Source: Candidatus Thalassarchaeaceae archaeon
GTDB taxonomy: Archaea; Thermoplasmatota; Poseidoniia; Poseidoniales; Thalassarchaeaceae
DNA: 5,883 nucleotides
Direction of reading: 5' to 3'
NCBI GenBank assembly: GCA_013329905.1
Contig: DUJH01000060.1
Location: 8,376-14,258, forward strand
Shown here: piece by piece, positions 1-5,188 of the stretch
Position numbering within the stretch: the stretch's first letter is position 1
Layout: every line of letters starts with the position of its first letter
Program-made: the position numbers and the translations under genes
The notes under the pieces: model-generated
What the model was told of the DNA's origin: nothing
Seen by the model: the letters and a program-made list of their open reading frames with translations, nothing else
The model's database searches: none

Positions 1-438
1 ACAGCATACATCGCTGGCTTGGCAGCAATCCCGCTGATTTTCCTCTCCGTTCTTTCAGGAACTTCCGCGATGAGCAGCCCCGGTGCAGATGCGATGAGTT
101 ACAACAAATTCCTCTTCACTGGACTTACAATTGGATTCCTAATTTCGATGCTACTAGGTCGATGGAGATTTGGGCCGACGGTTTGGCTCGATTCACGACT
201 CGGACTGTTGCAAACGGTCTGCGCCGCTGGAGCTCTCGCCAGTATTACTGTGCTCGGATCCATCGGTGCTAAGATGAGCCTTGGTGAATCTACACTCGAC
301 ATCCTACCATTCTGGCCGTCTTTCGATGAGTCCATTGTTGTCAATCAATGGTTCAGCTTCGCTATGTTTGCGCTCGGTCTTGGGGTAATGGTAGCCGCCT
401 TCATGCTCGGTCCGAAGACCGAGAGATTACCAGAGTGA
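1..438 (+). CDS. C-terminal part of a multi-span membrane protein, function unknown (5' end outside window)
   Basis: The frame is open from base 1 to the TGA at 436-438, giving 145 residues. A TTG at 19 could serve as a start, but the frame reads through it from the edge and residues 4-20 are already hydrophobic, so I treat the gene as truncated by the window. Four hydrophobic segments are visible at roughly residues 4-20, 37-54, 67-90 and 117-137, joined by short polar loops. The last loop (about 91-116) carries Asp, Glu, Pro and Trp, and the protein ends in a short charged tail. I see no catalytic motif. The spacing of the helices, with a Gly-rich end to the third (VLGSIGAKM), faintly recalls small four-helix DUF2231-like membrane proteins, but I would not assign that family. 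It is an integral membrane protein by inference from hydrophobicity alone. It converges on the acidic-protein gene, with 33 bp between the two stop codons. Confidence 0.75.
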   Translation, partial: TAYIAGLAAIPLIFLSVLSGTSAMSSPGADAMSYNKFLFTGLTIGFLISMLLGRWRFGPTVWLDSRLGLLQTVCAAGALASITVLGSIGAKMSLGESTLDILPFWPSFDESIVVNQWFSFAMFALGLGVMVAAFMLGPKTERLPE

Positions 439-439
439 T

Positions 440-459
440 TGAAACATCTTCATGTTTCA
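440..459. terminator. Perfect inverted repeat between convergent genes, candidate bidirectional terminator
   Basis: TGAAACAT at 440-447 and ATGTTTCA at 452-459 are exact reverse complements around a 4-nt CTTC loop. The element begins two bases after the TGA of the left gene and ends 12 bases from the stop of the right gene, so it sits where both transcripts should end. There is no long T tract, although the + strand continues TTACTTATCGT. Many archaeal terminators rely on T tracts rather than hairpins, so it could instead protect mRNA 3' ends. The stem is seen directly; the terminator role is inferred. Confidence 0.5.
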
Positions 460-471
460 TTACTTATCGTC

Positions 472-1596
472 TCAGTAACACTGCTGCCTGTCATCGGCCC
501 ATGTTCCGCCGTTTGCCTCGCATTCCTCTTGCGAGGTAGCTGGCTCGTTCGAATCGTCTTCTCGGTCATCCTCGGTTTCCTCAGATTCAGAGCCATCTTC
601 ATCTGACTCTTCGTCATCCCAGTCGTGCTCCCTATCAGAGTCAGCACATGGATTCCAGTCACCATGCCTGCGGTCATTCTCGTCCGCATGGCGTGGTTCA
701 CGAGGCTCTTCCTCGTCAGAATCGTCATCATTGACCTCGTCGGATTCCTCGTCGGATTCGTCGTACTCGTCGGACTCCTCTTCGTCCCAGTCATACTCGT
801 CATCCCACTCGTCATTTCCCCAGTCTTCCCTGTCATCCTCTTCGCAATCTTCGAACCAATCGTGACCTCTGTCATCACCGTGGTCCATCATGCCGCCGCC
901 AAAGCCGTTGCCAGGGCCCATTCCTGAGCTCATCATCATCGAGCTGAGCATGCCTGTGCAACCATCGACTAACGGTGCTAGTCCTGCTGTCATTGCACGG
1001 ACTGTGTTGGGTGAGAGTGTGTCGGTGTTTTCCGTACGATCTTCGTCGTAGGTGGTAATCGAAATAGAGCCGTCCTCGGCGCGCTCGACATCTCCGTGGA
1101 TATTACCCCAGAATTCTGAGTGAACCCAAGATTGACACATTTCATGGAACATCGAGTTGAGACCTTGGTTCGGGCCTAACATTCCAGAGCACGGATCATC
1201 GGCCGCGTCGGCGCGGTCGACAGTGAAAGTAATCTGACCCACTGAGTTCGGTCGGTCTGTCGCGGTATTCGGGTCGGTCTGACTATCGCGCGGCATATCT
1301 TCGGGAATTCCTTGACCTGGAATAGCATCAGGGCGCTCGCTTCCGAGGCACTCTTCCCGTGAGAAATCTCCTTCCACATCGCGCAAATCCATCGCACCAT
1401 TTGCCATCTGTTCACGGTCAGTTGCTGGGTTTGAGTCCGCATCATCGGCGGTGCCCTCTGCATCGCTCAATCGCGTATCGCCGGTGTCTCCGAGGACTCC
1501 TGATCCCAACACGACCGATGCGAATAACAGCATTCCAACTGCGACTGCTAGTTGGCTGCCTCGTTCCTGATTCTGTTCTGATTCCTCATCGAGCAT
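472..1596 (-). CDS. Membrane-anchored, highly acidic Asp/Glu-rich surface or secreted protein
   Basis: This 374-residue protein of unknown function starts at the ATG at 1596-1594 and ends at 472. A charged N-terminus (1-15) precedes one hydrophobic segment at about 16-36, fitting an uncleaved anchor or an archaeal class III (pilin-like) signal, since RG at 12-13 directly precedes the hydrophobic stretch. Residues 37-118 are polar and acidic. Residues 119-213 look folded, opening with a beta-like QITFTVD stretch and holding Cys136, 154 and 213. Residues 215-240 are rich in Met and Gly (MMM at 220-222), followed by His239 and His245. Residues 241-350 are mostly Asp, Glu and Ser with regularly placed Trp, Tyr and His, including a degenerate duplication (268-284 versus 324-340). 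The tail is a Cys359-ANGGTW-Cys373 module. There are eight cysteines in all and no N-x-S/T sequon. Metal or calcium binding outside the cell is a guess from composition. It has its own likely promoter 67 bp beyond the glycosyltransferase operon. Confidence 0.85.
   Translation of the reverse strand: MLDEESEQNQERGSQLAVAVGMLLFASVVLGSGVLGDTGDTRLSDAEGTADDADSNPATDREQMANGAMDLRDVEGDFSREECLGSERPDAIPGQGIPEDMPRDSQTDPNTATDRPNSVGQITFTVDRADAADDPCSGMLGPNQGLNSMFHEMCQSWVHSEFWGNIHGDVERAEDGSISITTYDEDRTENTDTLSPNTVRAMTAGLAPLVDGCTGMLSSMMMSSGMGPGNGFGGGMMDHGDDRGHDWFEDCEEDDREDWGNDEWDDEYDWDEEESDEYDESDEESDEVNDDDSDEEEPREPRHADENDRRHGDWNPCADSDREHDWDDEESDEDGSESEETEDDREDDSNEPATSQEECEANGGTWADDRQQCY
736..777. repeat. Tandem 12-bp repeat encoding ESDE units in the acidic tract
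   Basis: CTCGTCGGATTC occurs at 736-747 and again immediately at 748-759. A third copy with one mismatch (CTCGTCGGACTC) lies at 766-777 after a 6-bp insert. On the minus strand these encode the Glu-Ser-Asp-Glu units around residues 274-287 of the acidic protein. The unit is a multiple of three, so gain or loss of a copy would keep the reading frame. It is a likely slippage site. Confidence 0.8.
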
Positions 1597-1617
1597 GCTA
1601 GACTCGCTGAATCGATT

Positions 1618-1626
1618 CTGTATGAA
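1618..1626 (-). promoter_or_regulatory. Candidate TATA box for the acidic-protein gene
   Basis: On the minus strand this reads TTCATACAG, centred about 26 nt upstream of the ATG at 1596. In an archaeal promoter that spacing puts the transcription start at or next to the start codon, giving a leaderless mRNA. No Shine-Dalgarno-like purine run lies in the 20 nt before this ATG, which agrees. The box is a weak match; the position is the main support. It would give the acidic gene its own transcript, separate from the upstream glycosyltransferases. Confidence 0.35.
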
Positions 1627-1663
1627 CGATTCCCCTTCGCGTTCGCAGTCAATAATCGCGTTC

Positions 1664-2911
1664 TCAGTTCAATTCACCTACGGTGATTTCCTCGATAACT
1701 CGAGCAATCCTCCTCGCATGAGCATCGGGAGAGAGGTCCAATTCAGTGATTCGATCCCGACCAGAAGAAGCCCATCGCTTCCTCACATCGCTGTCCAATG
1801 CCCCATTCAGAGCCTCTTGCCAGGCGACGGGGTCATCGCGCGGCAGAAGCCGTCCGTTCACCCCGTCCTCAATCGAATCACGGAAGCCACCTTCATCGAC
1901 GAAAAGTGCTGGAGTGCCCACGGCGAAGGCCTCAATCGGTGTTAATCCGAAAGGTTCTCCGTGAGCCAAACTAACAATCGCAACTGAACGTCGCATCAAA
2001 CCAGTCAATTGCAAGTTTGAGAGTCGGGGTGGAGTCAGCAATCGAACACCCCGAGCGTCGGCGTGATCATGCAGCGCTTCGAGTTCTTCGAACACGCCGC
2101 CACCAACCAAAACAAGACCAATCCCACTCCCAGCAAGCATGGAAATTGTCTCCCATCCTCCCTTGACCCAGCCAGCGTGCCCGACAGTTGTGACCCAGGG
2201 AGGGTCTGGGAGTTCATCGAGTTCGACCCAAGCAGCGTTTTCCTCCACGCTTGCCTCAGTTGAGAATTCGCTAAAATCGATGCTCGGATGAATGAATCCA
2301 GCCTCACAATCATACACTTTTCGAATCTGCTCAGCACTGTAACTTGAGTTGCCATTAATGCGAGAATTAGGTCGCTTGAGCAAGCCAATAATCGTCCGTC
2401 GATCGTCCCTTTTCGCCTTTGCCAAAGCCATCCTCGTCAGCGCCAAATTCCGCTTTGGTTTCCCGTCCACAGTCCTGTGCAAAACGTCCTCATACAACCC
2501 GCGATGGGGTTCGAGCATGTGCAAGTGGAGTGGGGTTTTCTTGGCTACGAGGCGAATGAGTCCGAATGAGCCGTCTCCACTCACGAGGTGTACTGCATCC
2601 GTCTCGACAAGCGCTTGTTTGAGACTGGGGATTGATCGCCAGGCCTTGGTAGATTTGCGCAAATTACGGTTCAAAACCGTTGCAAGTGTCCCAGTTTCAG
2701 GGTGCCACGGGATTGCTGGTTTTAGCAGGGTGATAGAATTCTCTTGGCAGCATTTCTTGAGCTCCTTACTCGATTGTAGTGTTGCCATTGTTACATCGAA
2801 ATGACGGGCGAGCGCAGGGAGGTTTCTGATGAGGTCGCGCTCGGCTCCGCGCATGGCTTCAAAGGTGCCTTTGGCGACGAGAAGACTGCGCTTTTTCATC
2901 TCGACAATCAT
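1664..2911 (-). CDS. Glycosyltransferase, GT4-like (GT-B fold), second gene of the operon
   Basis: This 415-residue protein has the length of a complete GT4-type retaining glycosyltransferase, which moves a sugar from a nucleotide-activated donor to an acceptor at the cytoplasmic membrane face. The N-terminal domain (about 1-205) has a Rossmann-like start (SLLVAKGTFEAMRGAE) and a DAVHLVSGDGS strand-loop near 105-115. The linker IHPSIDFSEF at 207-216 matches the position of the family's NGVD-x-x-F turn. The C-terminal domain has VTTVGHAGWVKGG at 240-252, with Lys250 as the probable donor-phosphate contact, then the EX7E motif as E319-PFGLTPI-E327, followed by AFAVGTPAL. All expected catalytic elements are present, so it should be active; donor and acceptor cannot be read. 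It starts with an ATG overlapping the preceding gene's TGA by 4 bp, with a GGAGATG element upstream, so translation is probably coupled. I see no signal peptide or membrane segment. Confidence 0.9.
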   Translation of the reverse strand: MIVEMKKRSLLVAKGTFEAMRGAERDLIRNLPALARHFDVTMATLQSSKELKKCCQENSITLLKPAIPWHPETGTLATVLNRNLRKSTKAWRSIPSLKQALVETDAVHLVSGDGSFGLIRLVAKKTPLHLHMLEPHRGLYEDVLHRTVDGKPKRNLALTRMALAKAKRDDRRTIIGLLKRPNSRINGNSSYSAEQIRKVYDCEAGFIHPSIDFSEFSTEASVEENAAWVELDELPDPPWVTTVGHAGWVKGGWETISMLAGSGIGLVLVGGGVFEELEALHDHADARGVRLLTPPRLSNLQLTGLMRRSVAIVSLAHGEPFGLTPIEAFAVGTPALFVDEGGFRDSIEDGVNGRLLPRDDPVAWQEALNGALDSDVRKRWASSGRDRITELDLSPDAHARRIARVIEEITVGELN

Positions 2912-4110
2912 TGCTCGACATCTCCAGTTTGATTGCTATTGGTGATTCTACGATAGACTGCTAAGATATCTTTTGTGATAGCGGGCCACATGTAAGATGC
3001 AGCGGCGTTGTGGCCCGAATTACCCCAATTCTCTCTTTCGTCTTCGCTGGATTGTGCGATTTTGCTCATCGCCATAGCCAGTGCTGCTGCGTCGCCGGGT
3101 GGAACAGAAAGTCCAGCGCCCGGCTCGGTGACGAGACGGCCGAGATCGTTGACATCAGCCATGATTGTTGGTGCTCGCATGTGCATGGCTTCAAGCATGA
3201 CTGTGGGTAAGCCCTCGAAGCGTGAGGGAATGACGATTCCAGTTGAGTTTTCGAGCAGCCAACGCTTCTCGCCCTCGCTGACAAGGCCAAGCCGGTGAAT
3301 GTGTGAATTCTGGCTTGCGACGGCGATGCGTTCGGTGAGCCACTCGCCGAGTTCACCCTTGCCGGCGATTGCGAGGTCGAATCCAGGATTGGATTCACTT
3401 GCGAGCAAATTCCAAGCGTCCATCAGGACATCCAATCCTTTCTGCTTGCTGAGTCGACCGATGAAAGTCAGTAGTGGCCGGTTTGTGTCACGGTCGTCAA
3501 GTCCTCTGGGAATCTCGGCTGCATCAGAAATCGGTGAGAATCCATTCGGAATGATATCGATTGAGCCCTTTACTCCCTTCGCGCGCAACAGGCTCTCAAA
3601 GTAGCGAGTAAGCACGATGCGCGCATCGCTTGAATGCAAAGTACGCCTGCCCTGCAAAGCCCAGCGCAGGCGCTTAATTCCATTAGCGATCAAACCATCT
3701 TTGACGTAATCATTGTGATAGGTAGTGACAACCGGAACACCTGCGCTGCGAGCCATTTTGAGTGACTTTCGCACAAGAACTGGCAGCGTATCGTGCAGGT
3801 GAACAACATCGAATCCATCCATCGAAAGTCCATCCAGACTTACGACAGGGTCGACTCCAGCCAAGACACGACTCGGCTCTAAGCGTACCACATCGACTCC
3901 GCCTCGCGAAAAGCGCCTTGAATCGTGTGCTGGCACATCGGCGCACCAAACTGTCACTTGATGACCAAGTTTGACGAGCTCACGCCCAAGCATCTCGACG
4001 TGTTGGTCGCCTCCTCCAACATGGGGCCAGTACCAGACATGAACGAGTAGAACACGCAAGGGCGTCCCCCCGGTCACAACTGTACCACCGTCTGCGTCAG
4101 CCGCAGCCAT
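2908..4110 (-). CDS. Glycosyltransferase, GT4 family (GT-B fold), first gene of the operon
   Basis: This 400-residue retaining glycosyltransferase has canonical GT4 landmarks. After a short polar leader (1-16), PLRVLLVHVWYWPHVGGG at 17-34 carries the first strand and Gly-rich loop, and DVVHLHD at 101-107 the next conserved strand. IPNGF at 187-191 marks the interdomain turn. GRLSKQKG at 218-225 supplies the Arg219/Lys224 pair that normally contacts the donor diphosphate, and the EX7E motif is E299-GLPTVML-E307, followed by AMHMRAPTI. It should be an active enzyme; sugar and acceptor are unknown. I chose the ATG at 4110 because homology-like sequence begins soon after it, GGGAG lies 7 nt upstream, and a TATA-like box lies 27 nt upstream. 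The frame stays open to an ATG at 4323, but the added 71 Arg-rich residues would overlap the divergent gene by 57 bp and show no domain. Its TGA overlaps the next start. Confidence 0.9.
   Translation of the reverse strand: MAAADADGGTVVTGGTPLRVLLVHVWYWPHVGGGDQHVEMLGRELVKLGHQVTVWCADVPAHDSRRFSRGGVDVVRLEPSRVLAGVDPVVSLDGLSMDGFDVVHLHDTLPVLVRKSLKMARSAGVPVVTTYHNDYVKDGLIANGIKRLRWALQGRRTLHSSDARIVLTRYFESLLRAKGVKGSIDIIPNGFSPISDAAEIPRGLDDRDTNRPLLTFIGRLSKQKGLDVLMDAWNLLASESNPGFDLAIAGKGELGEWLTERIAVASQNSHIHRLGLVSEGEKRWLLENSTGIVIPSRFEGLPTVMLEAMHMRAPTIMADVNDLGRLVTEPGAGLSVPPGDAAALAMAMSKIAQSSEDERENWGNSGHNAAASYMWPAITKDILAVYRRITNSNQTGDVEQ
2919..2925 (-). promoter_or_regulatory. Shine-Dalgarno-like site for the second glycosyltransferase gene
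   Basis: The minus strand reads GGAGATG, one mismatch from the archaeal GGAGGTG element, with 7 nt to the ATG at 2911. It lies inside the coding end of the preceding gene. Having such a site at the operon-internal start but not at most first genes here fits the archaeal mix of leaderless first genes and SD-led internal genes, and it supports the start chosen at 2911. Confidence 0.55.
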
Positions 4111-4133
4111 AGTTCCGCTCCCACTTCGCGTTC

Positions 4134-4140
4134 TGATAAA
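4134..4140 (-). promoter_or_regulatory. Candidate TATA box for the glycosyltransferase operon
   Basis: The minus strand reads TTTATCA, centred 27 nt upstream of the ATG at 4110. This is archaeal TATA spacing for a leaderless or nearly leaderless transcript. A GGGAG run at 4118-4122 (plus-strand coordinates) could alternatively act as a Shine-Dalgarno site if transcription starts further upstream. Either reading supports the start at 4110 over the longer open frame. Confidence 0.4.
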
Positions 4141-4237
4141 CGACGCGGCACCCCTGACTGCCCTCTGAATCCACTGCTTGGTGTATCTGTTACCCCTCAA
4201 ATCAACGGCTCTGCCTCTCGATTTTGGCCGTTGAAGT

Positions 4238-4246
4238 CTTAGTATC
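4238..4246 (+). promoter_or_regulatory. Weak TATA-like element for the divergent glycosyltransferase-like gene
   Basis: CTTAGTATC is centred about 25 nt before the ATG at 4267. No Shine-Dalgarno-like run precedes that start. The match is poor and the call rests on its position and on the same geometry at the other promoters here. With the box at 4134-4140 it divides the 156-bp divergent intergenic region (4111-4266), in which I see no other clear element. Confidence 0.25.
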
Positions 4247-4266
4247 ACGGCTCTGGCGAGCCATGA

Positions 4267-5142
4267 ATGAGACGAGTCATATTGGCTACGAGCGCGTCCG
4301 AGGATGCTGAATCGTATGGTCATCTGATGATTTCTGACGCGCTCGACCGCGCGCGCGTTCCGTTCTGGACGCGCGCCACAACAATTCGTAACGCTGCAGA
4401 GTTGAGTCAGGCCTTGGCTCGCGGCGGGGTGGACTTAGTCCACTTCACCGATGCTGCTGCTTCGGCATTCGCTCCAATGACGAGAGAATATGCTGTGACC
4501 GCCTCGCTCTTCCTCGATGATGTTCCCTTGTCTTCGCGTGCACGAGACGATCTCGATTTGGTGGATTTAGCTCTACTTGAGGAAGAGGGGCTTGTGGAGA
4601 GTCTCAATTGCCGAACTTCGGTTATCGGGCCATGTCTCGATGTCGATGCCTTCGACCCGGCAATTACCGCTTTGCCACGCGAGCACCTTGCTTCTGTTGA
4701 TGATGAATCTCGGATGCTGCTCGCACTCGGCAGCGACGATGAAGTCGAGAAAATCCTCGCTGAACTCTCCGATGAAGTCGCTGCCGCTTGCAACATTATC
4801 GCCATGTGTTCTGCCGAAGGCTCAGCCTTGCTGAACAGCCCTCCAAGAATCATTGCTTTACTACAACACGCTGAGGCCATGATTCTTGGCGAGGGTAGCC
4901 ACTTCCATCCCCAGATTAGCCTGCACGCTGCCGCGGCAGGCTGCCCAACAATCAATTGTATGACCTCCGATCCACGCGATTGGGCCGATGAGATTTCCAG
5001 TATGCATAACGAATGGCGAAGTGCCGGAGGAGTGCCGCGATTCCCAGATGAAGAGGCGATCGCAAGAGTGCGTAATACCAATGGTCTGCGAGCCTATGGG
5101 CAGGCATTGGAGAAGGCTTGGAATGCAGTGATTTCTCAATAG
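4267..5142 (+). CDS. Diverged GT4-like protein, probably lacking standard glycosyltransferase chemistry
   Basis: This 291-residue protein has the outline of a GT-B glycosyltransferase but is about 100 residues short of its neighbours. Residues 1-60 form a Rossmann-like opening (MRRVILATSAS) ending in VDLVHFTDA at 55-63, which parallels the DVVHLHD strand of the adjacent enzyme. SVIGPCLDVDAFDP at 118-131 matches the IPNG-V-D-x-x-F-D-P interdomain turn. AMILGEGSHF at 204-213 followed by AAAAGCPTI at 221-229 matches the segment that usually carries EX7E. Aligning on A-x-A-x-G-x-P-x-I, both glutamates become histidine (His212, His220), and the Arg/Lys pair expected after the first C-domain strand is replaced by GSDDEVE near 155-161. 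The fold assignment is moderately secure; loss of standard activity is inferred. It lies divergent to the two canonical enzymes, so it may be a partner subunit, regulator or altered-specificity transferase. The ATG at 4267 is chosen; one at 4263 is out of frame. Confidence 0.8.
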   Translation: MRRVILATSASEDAESYGHLMISDALDRARVPFWTRATTIRNAAELSQALARGGVDLVHFTDAAASAFAPMTREYAVTASLFLDDVPLSSRARDDLDLVDLALLEEEGLVESLNCRTSVIGPCLDVDAFDPAITALPREHLASVDDESRMLLALGSDDEVEKILAELSDEVAAACNIIAMCSAEGSALLNSPPRIIALLQHAEAMILGEGSHFHPQISLHAAAAGCPTINCMTSDPRDWADEISSMHNEWRSAGGVPRFPDEEAIARVRNTNGLRAYGQALEKAWNAVISQ

Positions 5143-5157
5143 CATTGAAACGATACA

Positions 5158-5166
5158 TTATACATA
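5158..5166 (+). promoter_or_regulatory. TATA box for the ABC transporter ATPase gene
   Basis: TTATACATA is centred 27 nt upstream of the ATG at 5189, and purine-rich sequence (GAAACGA) lies a few bases before it where a BRE would be. No Shine-Dalgarno-like run precedes the ATG. This is the best of the TATA-like elements in the window and implies a leaderless mRNA starting at or beside the ATG. A bacterial reading is poorer: TTGAAA at 5145-5150 is far closer than 17 bp to any -10-like hexamer. It lies in the 46-bp gap after the preceding gene, so the ATPase probably has its own transcript. Confidence 0.55.
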
Positions 5167-5188
5167 CTGATTTACGCCGAATCGACAT

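Noticed and set aside
625..927. A plus-strand open frame of 100 codons that reads as a very hydrophobic, Val/Ile-rich membrane protein.
   Set aside because: It is the antisense of the Asp/Glu-rich tract: complements of GAN codons read as Val, Ile or Phe codons, which creates a false hydrophobic protein. It has no independent promoter or start signal, and the minus-strand gene is well supported.
472..1596. The acidic protein as an N-glycosylation substrate of the neighbouring glycosyltransferases.
   Set aside because: Reading every Asn in the protein, I find no N-x-S/T sequon, so adjacency alone does not support this. O-linked modification of its many Ser residues cannot be excluded.
4111..4323. 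A 71-residue Arg-rich N-terminal extension of the first glycosyltransferase, open in frame to an ATG at 4323.
   Set aside because: It would overlap the divergent gene's coding start by 57 bp and consume its promoter region. Family-like sequence begins only after the ATG at 4110, which has both a purine run and a TATA-like element at suitable spacing.
4407..5081. A 224-codon minus-strand open frame, rich in Ser and Arg, opposite the third glycosyltransferase-like gene.
   Set aside because: Its composition is what antisense reading of an Ala/Asp/Glu-rich protein gives, it shows no domain, and the plus-strand frame has recognisable GT-B landmarks.
5153..5165. A repeated ATACAT (5153-5158 and 5160-5165) considered as an operator.
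   Set aside because: Two short AT-rich copies overlapping a TATA box are expected by chance and show no dyad typical of a repressor site.
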